From: Lichenostomus cassidix
Lineage: Eukaryota > Chordata > Aves > Passeriformes > Meliphagidae
Assembly (NCBI GenBank): GCA_008360975.2
Contig: CM039189.1
Location: 9,304,056-9,368,055 of the forward strand
Direction of reading: 5' to 3'
Length of the DNA: 64,000 nt
Positions 1 through 13,100 of the stretch are shown here, in pieces (position 1 is the first letter of the stretch; each line of letters opens with the position of its first letter). Both the position numbers and the translations under genes were made by a program. The notes beneath the pieces are model-generated. The model did no database searches. It saw only the letters and a program-made list of their open reading frames with translations, and was not told the DNA's origin.

Positions 1-3000
1 TGGGGACGGCCGGTGTCACCACGTCCACACGCTATTGTGCGCTGTGGCCTTGCGGGGCTTAGGCGGGTTTTAAGCTCTGTAAACACCACAGGACCCCCGC
101 CACGGCTACCAGGGATGCCGTCCTTCCCCCCAGCCCCTCCCCAGCCCCGGCTGTTTGTCTTTTTGCTGCAGACCCCCCCAAAATCCCAGAGTTGGGATGG
201 GTCCACTGTGCTCCCTCAGTGCACCTGCCCCCAAGACTGCTGGGGAGTGGGGAAGAGCTCGGAGCCCTAGGTTCTGCTGGTGGTACTGGTATGGGAGCTT
301 GCTGCCCATATTCCATGTCGTATTTCCCATGGAGAGTTACTCAGGTGTGATGTAGCAGGGAGTGCTCAGGCTTTCCCTCGCCTCGGAGATGGGGCTTTAT
401 CCCATCCCATCCCATCCTATCCCTGCTATCTTACCCCTGTTTGGGAGGACAAGGTGGACTCTGACCTATGGACCAGCTGGTGGCTGTTCCCTGCTGTTTG
501 AGAGGCACAGGGAAACTGAGGCACGGTGTGGCACACAGAGATGCATGGGGGTTTTAAGGCATGTTAACACTCTGTCTGCAATACCTTCTGGTGAATGCTG
601 CCTCCTTTCTCCATCCCTTGGGACACAGCATCCTTTGGGATACACACGGTACTGGCTGAGGAAGCAATGGGGCAGGGGACACACTGACACTGCCTGTCTA
701 TCTATGGGGCTCTCCCTGCACCCCCAGCTCTCTGGCCACCCCGATGGGGTTCCAGTTCTGGGTGCTGTGCAGCCCTGGGGTCCCTGAGAGGCTGTGCCTG
801 GCTCCGGGCCGTGGCCAGCGGGCTGTGCCGGTGGTTGGAAGAGCACCATCTGGTTTCCAACTAACTAACGCCCGGCTCTGGCTCCCGGCAGAGGAGTTGC
901 TGCTGCGGCGGCGGCTGTTTACAGCGTGCTGAGGCTCTGGCATGTCCCTGCCAAGTCGCCTCTGCTTCTCCCCCCGGCCGCGGGGCTCTGGGGCTGCATG
1001 GTGGCCGTGCAAAGCCCGGTTCCACGCCCCAGCTCTGCCCAGTCTCTGCTTGCCCGGAGGATGCTGCTGCCCACCGAGGCTGTTGTCCTGGGCTGCCCTT
1101 CCTGAGGAGTGCTCGCTGTGGCGGGGCTCCTGCCACGGGGATTTTCCCATCTCCTTTGCTCAACGGGGTGGGACACGCAGTGTGGGGACAGGGTGTACTC
1201 CCCGGACACTCCATCCTCTCTGTGGGTGCCCTGTGCTTCCCAGCTCCCACCGCATCCTGCCAGCTCACCCCGGCATCTCCCTGAGGCGGGGGCGAGGGGC
1301 GAGGGGCGAGGGTGGGCAGAGCCCCGGGTGGCCCCTGAGCGGGGCTCCCGCAGCCACCAGTGCCACAGAGACACTGCGCAGGGTGGGGGCTGCACGGAGC
1401 CATTTGCCTTTAATTGAATTTATTTGTTACAACCCCAAACAATGTAAAGCAGGCTTCTCCCAGGCTCCAGCTGCCTGCCTGCCCATTAAAATACCATCTA
1501 GAACAGCAAATCCCCCCTCCCGCCTTGATATAAAACAGCCGGTCAGCAAGAAGCGGCAAGAGAAGTCTCCCTGCGTGCGAGCCGAGCCCCTGCTCCCCAT
1601 CCTGCTCCCCCAAGGCCGGTGGCCTGCGGGGCTCCCAGTCGCCTTCCGGGTGGCTCTGGGGGAAATCAGTGCCCTGCAGGGAGACCCAAAGCTCATCTCT
1701 GTGGCGTCAGGGCAGGGCAGGCTGAGCCTCGTCCTGCCCACAGGCGTTTTCCAGTTGGGTTTTCAATCCTCACTGGCGTGGCAGGGTCTGGCCCTGTCAT
1801 TGGCATTGTCACTACTGCTGCAAAGCTTGGGATCCCCAAATCAGCTGCCCTCCTGCCAAGCCCTATGGCTTCTTGCTTGGGGCGCAAGTCACCACGCTGT
1901 GAGGGTGCTGCCAGAGCACACAGGTCCTGAGGAACTGTTGGTTCCTGGGGACCACAGTGGCAGCGGATGAGCGGTGGAACAGGGGTGTGTGGTGTGGAGC
2001 AGGCAGGGGTGCCAGGGGTGATCCTGTCCCGCATGGTGCTCCTGTGGCACAGCACCCTGGTGCCAGCATGCATGAGCCACGATGGGGTCGTGGAATCTGG
2101 TTCTGCAGCACTGGATGCCCATGTCCCAGGGAAACCCTCGATACCCTGGGATGGGGCAAATCCAGCTCATCCCCAGGCCCTGGCAGACACTGAGAGGGTC
2201 TCCACGGACCATTCCATGACTTTTCCAAGGACATTGATGACATTTCCCAGGGTGCAGGGCAGCGATGGGAGAGCCCCAGGTGGAAGGCAATGATGACGAA
2301 TAAGGAGCTGATGGAGAGCATGGGGTGGGGGAATCGGCCATGCTGGAAAGGAGGATGGCAACTTACTTTTTAAATATTAAGTTGATAAAAAGCTGCAGCT
2401 GCCCAGCGGTAGTGCGGGTCCACCGGGAAAGGGAATGGTGGAGCTGTTAATAGCAATCAGGCAGCAGAAGTGCTGAATAGCCGTTTCCCTTCTGTATTTG
2501 GGGACACGCCAGATGCTACAGGCCTATCGCTGGACGAGGGAGAAACCCTTTATGTGCCGCTAAGGCCCGGGAGAGCTCAGCAGCAGCAGGCCAGGCTCGT
2601 GGGGGCTGTGACTGGGGGGCATGGAGGAGCTACCCCAGGAACTCAGTTTATTTATTGGGATTTCCCCCATTTTTGGCCAGGAAGGAAACACCAAGTTGAG
2701 CATCACTGGCATTGCTGCAAGGGAATGATGGCAGGGGGAATTGCACATGGGTTGGGTGCTGCTCCATGTTGGTTTACCAGCCTCTCTGGGTGCTCTCAGC
2801 AGCTCCTTGGGGCACCTTTCCGTGTGGGAGCAGCACCAGATCTACCCAATAAATACCTCAGAAGGAAGTGAAATAAGCAGAGAAACAATCCTAACCACTG
2901 CACAAATTATCTGTGGCATTTACCCCTGCCTCTTTTGCCCTTCCTGTGCCTCATGGATGGGATTTCTGTGCCACTCTGTCTCCGACTATGGGGTGTTGGG

Positions 3001-3029
3001 TTTGGATCCCTACGGCAGGGGATGGGGCA
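1..3029. other. Intergenic DNA upstream of PTCH2, no gene seen
   Basis: No open frame here resembles a known protein, and the long frames (for example 942-1970 on the plus strand) are proline/serine/glycine-rich translations of GC-rich DNA without splice-bounded conserved exons. Two less GC-rich stretches, about 1400-1535 and 2360-2540, stand out from the GC-rich surroundings and could be conserved regulatory sequence of PTCH2, but nothing in the sequence alone proves it. Confidence 0.6.
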
Positions 3030-3745
3030 GCATTTGCAGGTACAGCCAAGGAGTGGAGTGTCTTCTTGTCCCCCACTATGGCCTGGAGGAATACTTGGCC
3101 TTTGAGGAGGACAGCTGACACTGGGGGTGAGTGGACATCCGGCTTTTGTAGGGGGGGATGAATTTTCTCAGGAAAAGGCATTACTTGGGATACTTGGGAT
3201 ACATAGTCCTTTGGGGGGAGGATACCTGGCTCTTGAAGAAGGGATGCCTGTCCCTTGGGATGTAAGAGAGATGTACAGACTCTGGGAGAGCACTGCCTAT
3301 CCCTTGGGATGGCTATATGGGGGCTGCCAAGCTCTTGAGTGGTGGCCATAGTGAGATATAGAGCCTTCAGGAGGCCTGCCTATCTCTTGGGAAGTAGCTG
3401 TAGGAAGATGCCTTGCCCTGGAGGTGATACCTGGCCCTTGGGGTGGCTCTGGGGGAGGTCTACCCAGCACTGGGGGGAGGGGGGAATCCTGGACCAAGGA
3501 GGGTGGTGATAGGGGGGAATGGGGGCATCCTCTGAGAGAGGTTATGGGCACGATACCCTGCCCTTGGGCACCCTTAGGAGGGGTGCCCGTCCCTTGGGGC
3601 ATCTCCAGGGGGCTGCCTACCCTTTACAGGGTAGCAGTGGGAGAAGGATGTAGGGAATTCTTTACTTGTCCGGGGGGACAGCTATGGGGGAAGGGGCTGC
3701 CTACCCACCCTTGGGGGCGCTCACAGGGGGATGTCCATGCCCGGG
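3030..3745. repeat. Degenerate minisatellite upstream of PTCH2
   Basis: Roughly 700 bases are built of imperfect repeats, each carrying variants of a core like CCTRYCCCTTGGGATG followed by G-rich spacer (clear cores near 3246, 3296, 3378, 3434, 3558, 3588 and 3705). The period is irregular, about 40-80 bases, and copies have diverged strongly, so this is an old tandem array rather than a recent expansion. It ends immediately before the CpG-island promoter of PTCH2. Confidence 0.6.
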
Positions 3746-4159
3746 GCTGTCTACGGAGGGCTGCCGCTGCCGGGGCGGGAGGCGTGGGGCAGCCCCGGGC
3801 GCGGGCCGTGCCGGTGCCCCGGTGCCGCCGCCGCGCTCCCCCCCGCGGCGGGGCCGGTGCGGTGCGGCGCGGGGGGGAGCGCGGTGTGTGGCCGCCGGCG
3901 GCGGGCGCGCCGTTGCTTAGCAGCGGCGATGGGCGCTGCCGCGGCGGCGGCGGCCAATGGGAGCGGCGGCGGCGGCGCGGCCCCGGCGCCCCCCGCCCCC
4001 GCCTCCCCTTTAGAGGCGCGGCGGGCGGCCGGCGGCGCACACACAGCCCTCCATCCGCACCGGCACCGGCACCGGCACGGCCCCGCCGCGCGCATGGGGG
4101 CCGCCGCCGCGCTCGGCCCCACATAACGGGGGGTGCCCAGCCCCGCCAGCCGCCCCGCC
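3746..4159 (+). promoter_or_regulatory. PTCH2: PTCH2 CpG-island promoter and 5' untranslated region
   Basis: Base composition changes abruptly to very high G+C with many CpG dinucleotides and (CGG)n-like stretches, and stays so through coding exons 1 and 2. The start codon used is ATG at 4160, in CCGCCATGC context. An upstream ATG at 4094 is out of frame and is closed at once by TAA at 4124. No TATA box is visible. The transcription start cannot be placed from sequence alone. Confidence 0.6.
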
Positions 4160-7100
4160 ATGCCGGCCGAGCCCCCCCGCGCCGCGCCGCCGCCGCTCCG
4201 CGCCGCCCGCCGCAAGCCGCTGCCCGAGGTGAGTGAGGGGCGAGCATCGCCCGCTCTCGCGGGGGCTGCGGGCCGGGGAGGGGAGTTCGGAGAGCGCGGA
4301 GGAGCCCGCGGCGGGCCGGGCGGGTGCGGGGACCCCCGTGTCCCTCGGCTCGGGGAACCTCCGGCACTCGCGGTCCCGCTCCGTAGCCAACTGAGCGCGG
4401 CGGCCGCGGCTATCCAGCCCCACTGCGGGTCCCCTTCCCCGGGCAGGGGCTCCCCCGTCTCCTCTCCCGGGCTGACCCGATCCTCGCCCCCTCCGCAGGG
4501 CAGGGCCGTGGGCCAGAGGACCCCGCTGTGGCTGCGGGCCCGCTTTCAGGCGCTGCTCTTCGCCCTGGGTTGCCGGATCCAGCGGCACTGCGGGAAGGTG
4601 CTCTTCGTGGGGCTGCTGGTGTTCGGGGCGCTGGCCGTGGGACTACGGGTGGCCTCCATCGAGACCGACATCGAGCACCTCTGGGTGGAAGGTAAGCGCG
4701 GCCCTGCGGGCTCGGCCGCCCGTGGGAACGGTCCCGGTCCCGCTCCCGGCCGCGGCTTTGTCCCCCACGCGCGGCGCGGAGTGCGGGGCCGGCCGGGAGG
4801 CAGGTGACAGCGCGGGAGCGGGGCGGGAAGAGGAAGATGAGGATGCCGCCGCCGGGCGTCCCGCCAGCGAGGCCGCGGAGGACGGGGCCGTGGGTGCCCA
4901 CGAGCGGGGCTCCCGCCTGCGCGGCCGCTCGGGCTGCGCCTTGCGCGGGTGCGCGGTGCTGAGTTGCAGAGGGACCCCCACGCGTGTCCCGACGGGGGTC
5001 CCCGCGCGAAGGTGCGGACACGTGCGACGGGGATGATGCTGGACACCCCCTTCCCGGTGGGAAGAACCCCCGGGAACGGCCGCAGCCCCGCACCGGGGCA
5101 GAGCCGGCGCCGCGGAGCCGCCAGTCCCGGCCCGGGACCCTGGCCCGGTTGGGACGGGAGCGCGGGCAGGGTCAGGCAGGAGCAAATCCCCGTTTCCGAG
5201 TGGAAGCGGCTGATCCCCCTCCTTTGTTATTAATAACTCCAGCGTGGATTTTCTCTCCCCGATCCCTGCAGCCCCGCTTCACGGGTCTGGGATTTGCTTT
5301 TCCTGCGCCTCCCTGCGGCTTTGGGGGGCCCCGGGGGGGCAGCACCCCGAATCGCACCCCCGTCCGTGCCGCCGGGCGCGCTGGGGGGATCCCCCGGGCG
5401 GGGGTCCCCGCGGGGTGCTGTGCAGGGGCAGATGTTGCTCAGCGGAGGGGTGTCAGCCATCTTTGTGCGGGAGCGCTGCCTCCTCCCCCACGCCCCGCTC
5501 CCTGTGTGGTCCTCAGCTACTCTTGGATTTGGTTCAACAATAGAAGCAACTTTGCTCTCCCACCCCCTTTTTTTTTTTTTTTTTTTTTTCTAATTTAAAA
5601 AAAAAGAGCTCTGCGCTCCCTGGCTGCTTGCACACAGATGCATGCACGGACCCCTGCCCAGGAATGCCCGGCTCTCCCACCTGCTCCCCACTCCCCAGGG
5701 GTGTTTGTCCCCCCTCCCCAGATCTCGGCTCCATCACCCCTTTCCACTGCAACACGTAGCAGAGAAATCCAGTGATACCTCCCGGTCCAGCCAGCGTCTG
5801 AGCCGTGGCTGCTGAAGGAGGGACGTGCTCCCTCCGTGGTTCCCTCACTCCGGGTCGTGGCTCCGGCTCCATTGAATTTTTATTGTGCTTTTGGGGTAGC
5901 AAGGAGTCAGCGTTTGGTAGAACTGTGGCCAGGAAAGCGGCTGTGGTTGTTCCTGTTAAGGGGAATGGGACTTGCAGCACATCAGGGTGGAGAGCGGGAT
6001 GGGGAAGGGGCCAAGCCTGGGGACGGCTGGAAGCGCCCAGAAACCCGGCTTTTCCTGTGCCCCGCCGTGCTTCCCTGCTCGCACGGGCACAGCCAGCAGC
6101 AACTGCGGCTGCTCTTGGGGGATTTCCCCCACACTGCGGTCTGGCTGTAATGTGGGTGCCGGGAGCCTCTCTCAGGAACCTTCTCTTTCTCATGGCTTCT
6201 CATCTTCTTCAGCGTGGGGAGCTGGATTTAATTTTTTTTTAATTTTTTTTTTTTTAATTTTTTTTATTTTCTGTGGTGAAACACTGCTGCCCTGGGGTGT
6301 CCTGCCCCTTCCTGGGCGATGGGTGCCCTGGGGTCTGTGCACAGCCCCTGCTCTGGATCTGTGGTGCTGGCTGAGGATGGCGTGCGATGCCAAAGGTGCT
6401 GCTCAGAGCCCCTCCTTGTCCTTCCTGGGAGGGCTCCTCCCCCGGGAGTGTGCACTTGGGGCAGACCCCTCCGTGCCTTGCTCCTGGGTGGCACAGCCCC
6501 AGCGTCCTCAGGCGTTGGCACAACCTGCGACCACCAATGACGATATGTCTGAGATGGCTTTAGTCCCACGGGGTCCCTGGCAGGCACGCATGGGTCAGAA
6601 TGTGGAAGGAAGGTTTGCAGTGACACTTGAAGTCTCGTGTATCAGCTGTGGGGCTGCCTTCCTTCCCCACAATTTGTAGTTCCTTGCCTCACTGCTGGCC
6701 TCAGCTTCTGCATTTTCTGGTGAGATCAAAGCATCCCCTGTATATACCCAGCCTTGATTGCTGCACCCCATCCTGCTGGTGTGGGGATGGGTATTATCGG
6801 GGGACAGGAGGGCCTGGGCTGCCCCTGGAGAGAGTGACACAATTTCCCAGAGTCTGTGGCTGGATCCAAAACACATGAAGCTGCTTTGGGATTTTTCTCA
6901 GCCACTACTTTCTCACATTCCCACATGTGTGGCAGAGTTGGAGTGTGTGTCCTATGCAGTGAGCCTGGTACCACTGTGCCAGGCTAAAGCAGCACAGTTC
7001 TTGCTCCTTGGCTGGCAAAGGTTGTGTTCCATCAGCTTGGTTCTGAAGGTTTGGGATCCCTAGGGTGCCGGGTTCCCAAGCTCCTGCCTCCTCTGGGTCT

Positions 7101-10100
7101 GTGAGGAGATGTTTGTGGGAGTGGGGTTCATCCCAGCCCTGAGGCAGTGCTGTGGGGTGTCTAAGAGGCAGGGTATGTGTACAGGCAATCTCAGGCGCAT
7201 CATCCTAGCCCTGTGGCTCCCAGCTCAGGGACAGGGTGATTTCAGGTTCCAGGAAGCCTCTGGCAACTGTACCCAATCACCTACCTCTGCCTAGCCAGGC
7301 TGAGGGTTGTGGGGTGGTGATGCTCCAACCCAAACCACCTCACTCAGGTGAGGTCCCAGAGCTGCCTGTAGCAGTCAGTCCCTGCTGCAGGCTGAGCTCA
7401 GCCCTCTGGGAGCTGGGATCATGGTGAGCAGGAGAGGGAAGGGAGCTGCTTCCCATGGCAGCATGGTGCTGCTGTCCCATCCCCCTTCTCCCCAAACAGA
7501 GGAATAGGGTGGGCAGCACTGCTTTGGCCCCATGACTGGGGTCAGCATTTGGGCCGTGCTGATGGTACATCCTCCTGAGCCTCGGCTGTGACTGTGGCCA
7601 CTGTGGGAAAGCAGAGTCCCCTGTCCCAATTCTGGGAATGTCCTTACACCAGCGGGCTGGCTGAGGGGTTCCTGTGGTATTCTGGGGTTATGCCTGACCT
7701 GCATCCCTGTTTGGGAGATGGAAGGAGGCTGTGTCACCCCATAAATTGGACTCGACTGTGGAAATGTTCAATTAGGCTCCTCCGAAGCAATTAGCCACTT
7801 GGAGGCTTTGAAATCCCGGCTAGCAGTGAGTGTTGAGTTACCTCTAGACACCTGGCAGCTGTTCCTGGCTCTCCCAGGGCGTCTTTAGGGCCAAGGGGCT
7901 GGGGAGGCGAGCTCTGGGCAGGCAGAGCCCTGGGTGGTGAATGGGTCTGCCTGATTTATAGCGCTGAGGGCTGGTTCAAAGGAAGGCCGGGTTAATTCCT
8001 AACCGGAACAGCCGAGCGCCCCGCACAGCCATCGCGCTCTCAAAGGGCTGCCGAGTCTCCCTGGAGAAGACCCTGTCCCTTTCCTGGAGGGGTCATGGAC
8101 ACCCCAAATGTGCTGATGGGATGAAATAGGATGCATCTTATGGGGGTGAGGGGAATTTGCTTCCTTGTTCACAGCTTGGGGCATGAAGCTGAGACACCCC
8201 CAACCATCTTGGCAGTGGCTTTTATCCTTCCTTGACCTCTACAACAGTCCTTGGCACAGGGCATCATTTCCTCAGCACCCAGGACAGGGCTGGGATGCAG
8301 CCTGGAGCTTCCCCCCGTGGCAGGGCAAGCGGGAGAGGAGATGCCAGCTGACTCTCTTTGCAGAGAGAGGGGCATAGGGGATGGGAAAGCCACAACAGGA
8401 AGCCAAGGGCGGGGATTGAACGCCCTCACCACTGTCTGTGTGGGCCCTCTTCCCAGCCCCTGTCCCCACTGTGCTTGGTGGTTCCCGTGCAGGGGTGTGG
8501 GGCAGCAGCAGCAGGGGTGAGTGGGATGCCACAGCCATTCCTGGGTGGGCACACGGAGAGGTGGGTGGTCTCATTGCTGCCGGCGGGTGGGTTTGTGGGG
8601 TGGGATGTTTGTGCAGGGGCTGAGAAAGGAGCGGGTGAATGTGGGGGGCTGTGTAGGGCTGGTGCTGACAGGTTGGGGGGCTCTAATGGCAGTTTGTCCC
8701 TGTGTCTGGAGCAGCAAGATGCCTGCTGGGATGTGGCCGGAGCTGGCTTCACTCCTAAGGGGTGGCTTCTGGACTGCCATGTCCCTGCTCTGTCTCCAGA
8801 TGGGTGTCCTGGGGGAAGAGTGTCCCCATTTCTCTTGGGGTGTGGTGATGCAGGTATTGCTTCCATGGGAAGGGAAGGGATGGGACAGCCCAGGGTCCTT
8901 GGGGATTGTCTTGCCTGGCCTGGTGGGATTTTTCCTTCAGGACATTGCTGTCCTCTCTGTGTGCAGGGTCTGGGTGTCTGTGGGGACCTTGTGCTCCCAT
9001 CCTCGGGGGCTTGGAGGAGTCAGGGGCAGCTGGGGTGTTGCTGCTGTGAAATGCTGAGATCCCTGTTATCCGAAAACCTGCCTGCCTGGCTCTCCTCTCT
9101 GCTCCAAAGTCCCCTCTGGCTCTGAAAGAACCTTTCTTTATGGGAAGGGGGTGTGGGGGGGGAAGGAGGCTCACCCAGTAGCCCCCCACCTACCAGAAGA
9201 TGGGGTCCAGGCAGTTCACCTTTATTTATCTTCGGGATGTGTGCGCAAAACCTCTTGCTCTTCCTTTTCCCTTCCTTGACAGCTTGGTCAGCTTTTTTGG
9301 GCTGGAAAATTTTGCTAATTAACCCAAAGAGACTGGAAGACTCTTTACAGATGGCTGTGGCTTATCTGCCCCTATCCATTTTGCTTTGCTTTTCAACTTA
9401 TATATTTTTTTATTTCCTAGAAAGTGTTTTTTCTTTTTTTCTCTCTCTCTCTGTCTTTTTTTTTTTTTTTTTTAACTTGGACATATCTACGGACTTAGGG
9501 AAGGGGCTCTTTTTTTTGTGTGTTTTAAATGTTATTTGGCGGCTGGGAGGGGGCAGCGCCAGGGCCCAAGAAGAGGGTTTTATTATCTGCCTCTCCCTCG
9601 GGCCTGGAAAAGTGGTCTGAGTTCAAAAAATTCATTTCTTGCCTGAATGAAGCCAGCAATGTGGAAAAATTTCACCATTCAGAGGGGGATGAATGTATGT
9701 TTCAACCACACATTAAGTGACATTAGCAAGCAGTGGAGTGCCTAATGTGGCCATTTTTCACAGCAGCCAACAGAGGGGGTGATTAGCATAATTAGTACAG
9801 GCAGCCCTATACATATGGAAATGGCAAATGCCTAAATGCCAACACCAGTGGAAATTTATGTCAATGCTGACAGGAGTCTTAGCGGTGAATAGTTCCCAAC
9901 TGAATCCCCTCTCCCCCTTTTTTTTTCCCCCCTCTCTCTTTTTCGGGGGTCGCGCTGTCCCCTCGGCGCTGGCCGGGGCGGTGCGAGCTCCCGGCTGCCC
10001 CCCCTCCCTGTGCTGGGAACCGCCGCTCCCCGATTTGGGGTAATAAAGACATTAATTTAGCTTTGCCGTTAAACAAAAGAGTTCGGCCGGGGCCGGCGGC

Positions 10101-13100
10101 TGGGGAGCTGGCCCCAAACGGGCCCTTTCAGCCCCTCCGCCGCTGGCTTTTTGAAGGCATCCCCGTCTTCTGCCACCCCTCTTGACTTAGTTGGGAGCCC
10201 CTTCGCTGGGGCTGGCTTTAGTTGGAGGTGCTGGGGCAGCTCCGTCCCTTCGTGCTGCTGGGGGCACCCATCTGCCACGCAGCTGCCCCCCTTCCCGGGA
10301 CCAGCCGTGGGGTGAATGGGGCCGGGAGGACGTGTTTTGACAGGATGGGGCCGCCGGGCTTTTGGCGAGGCTGGCGGTAGCGGCCGGGACAGGTAAAAAT
10401 GGCTCTTTCAGTGTGCCCTGGGCGAGACTTCCTCCGGAGCAGCATGGGTCCTTTCACTGCCTCCCTAATCCAGCTAATCCGCCCCACAACACTTTGAAGG
10501 TGGCCTCCGGCTTGCACGCCGCTCAGCACGGGGAAGCTGCAGCCGAGGGATGCTTGGGGCGGTGCCTCGGGACCCCCTCCCACCGGGATGTGGGATAGTG
10601 CTTGAGTTGCGGGATGGTTCTGGCAACCCTCCGAAGGCCCCGGGGCTCTGATCACCCATCCCTGCCAGCGGGATGCACTCAGTCTGCGCCGGTGTTTGCC
10701 CCCATGGGTGCCTCTTGTAGCAGTGGGGGTGCTGCAAAGGGGGTTCCCCATGGGGATGGCTTTTCCCAGGAGATCTCAGCCTGACCTTGCCTCACTCCCA
10801 GCTGTGCCTTTGTGGTGGTTCCCAACCCTAGCACTGGGATGTTGTGCTGTAGAAAGGGGGCTGCTCATCAAGTCTCTTGCTAGTGGGCCCAGCTGGAGCT
10901 AGGGTCAGGGCTGCAGCACCCCCTGTGCACCAGCCGAATCTGGGACTCAACATTTGTAGCTACATCCCTTAGCCCCATTTCACCAAGCAGGAGAAGGGCC
11001 TGATTTTTGGGGGCCAAGTGAGAATATGTACCCAGGAGTGCTCCCTCCCTGCTGTCCTGTCCCACCCAAGTCACCCAAGTGGTGACAGCACTGGCAGTGC
11101 CTGGGTACCATCTGCAATGTGGTGGCAGTGCTGTTGACCATGGCCCCTACCCACCCTGAGGAGATGTAGAGGGGTCTTTGCAGCATGTGTCTCCTGGGGA
11201 GACACCAGTGTTTCTCTGTGGCCCCCAGTACCTCCCACATCCCTCCCTCGCCTTCACCCTTGCCAGGTAGGGAGGGTTCAGTGTGGGGCTGGCAGCCTGC
11301 CCCGACCCACTGCCCTCCCTGTGCCACCCAGACACACTGCTCTGGCACACTCAGCCTGCTGCCCCCGACCCTTGGGTGCTTGGAGACAGGGTTTGTCCAC
11401 CTCCTGCCCTGGGAAAGCATGGTGGGAGGTCCCCTTGCTGACATAACTGGCAGGGGGGCTGCAAGGGGGCCAGTTCTGGGCTGGGGGGCTTTGTGACTGT
11501 ACTGTGGGCAGCAGGACCTGTAATGGGCTCATCTGACCCCAAAACTTCTGAGAGGAGTCTGGGACATTCTAGCTGCCCCTGGGGCATGTGGAGTGAGCTG
11601 TGATTAGACCCCCTTCCAGGACAGGGGGACAGCCCAGGGGCTGAGGCTCTGTGTTGGCTGGAGCAGCTGAGGGCACAAGTTGGTTGCACTGTGTGAGGGT
11701 GAGCTGGCTGCAGTGCCGTGGCTGTGGGTGCTGTGCCAGGAGGGTTTGGGGAGCAGTGGCAGGGGGATGGCTCAGGCAGGGTGGCCGGGAAGGGGGCAGG
11801 GAAGCTCCATCCCTGCTCTATAATTTTGTGGCGGATGCTGTAATTACGGGGAGGGCTCCCCCGGCATGGCCCGCGGATGGGAGGCAGCCGCACACAAAGC
11901 TGCCCTCACTGCCAGGGACCCTGTCCCATCCTTGGCATCCACTCTCCCTGCTTGGGCACGGCAGGAGCCTGCTCTGCACCCTGGGTGTTCGGAGTGCAAG
12001 TGGCCATGGGGACCCAATCCACCGTCCAGCCTGAACTGCTCTGAGCCTGCACCCCACAATCCCCCAGCATGAAACCCCCAGCCAGTGGTACCAAGGAGCA
12101 GTGCCCACCCCAATGAGGATGCTCCTGCAAGGCATGACTGCCTCGGGGGACTGTCCTACCCCCCAGCCCTGCTGTGGGATTTTGGGGGGATGTGGGGTCC
12201 AGGGCAGTGAAGCCAAACCCTGCCGGGGAGCAGAGCAAGCTGTTAGTAAGCAGGACCGGACGCCTGATTGGAACCAGAGAGCCCTTTGCATGAAAAAGCC
12301 AAGGGCTCCCTTTGTTAATTGGAATTTAAAAAAAAAAAAACAAAAACAAAAAACACAACAACAACAACAACAACAACAAAAGGAAGAATTTACATACAGT
12401 TCCTCATTAACGTGCTCATTGTTGGTATCGGGGTGCCCCCCCAGCCTCCTCCCCGGCCGGGGGGCTGCGTGCGGCGTGGGGCGTCTCGCCCCGCTCCCGG
12501 GCTGGCCGGCCGGCGGGCGCGCGCCCGTTTGAAGTGTCCTTGGCAGCCCTGTGTGCGCTGCCTTGTCTTTTCATGTTGCTCTTTGGTTAATTAGGGTGTT
12601 GGAATTTGAGGCTTCCTCACGGCCTTTGAAGCTTGCTGACGGCTCGCAGTGCCCTGTTCCAAATTAACACTAATTACAAGGGACGGCTTTTTATTTTCTC
12701 TCTCCTTTTTTTTTTTTCTCTCTTTAATTTTTCGGGGGGCTCCCCCCTCACCCCGTGCTTGCAGATGTGTGGCTCCTCCCGCAGCCGTGCTGGGCGGAGA
12801 TGCCGGCCGGGCGTAGCAGGATGCATCCCCCTGGGAGCAGCAGCGCTGTCGGGCATCCCCTCCTCGCTGTGTCCCACCTCCCGCCCGGGTTCGGCGTGGG
12901 TGGCATGGCTGAGATCAGAGCAGCTTGGCGCACCTCCTGCCCGACCTCCCAGCCTGCTGGGAACGGGATGGGCGTCCCGCTTCTCCCCCCGTGACACCCA
13001 CCCTCCCTGTGTCCTCGTCCCCTCGCCCTGGGTGCTGCTATCCCCTCTGACACACACACAAAAGCCGTGGCCATGTCCCCCCCTCCCCGTCCCTGGCACA

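Noticed and set aside
942..1970. Open frame of 342 codons on the plus strand
   Set aside because: Low-complexity GC-driven translation (P, S, G, A, L) with no recognisable domain, no conserved exon boundary and overlapping equally long frames on the other strand.
4094..4126. ATG at 4094 as the PTCH2 start
   Set aside because: Frame is closed by TAA at 4124-4126 and is not in phase with the conserved exon 2.
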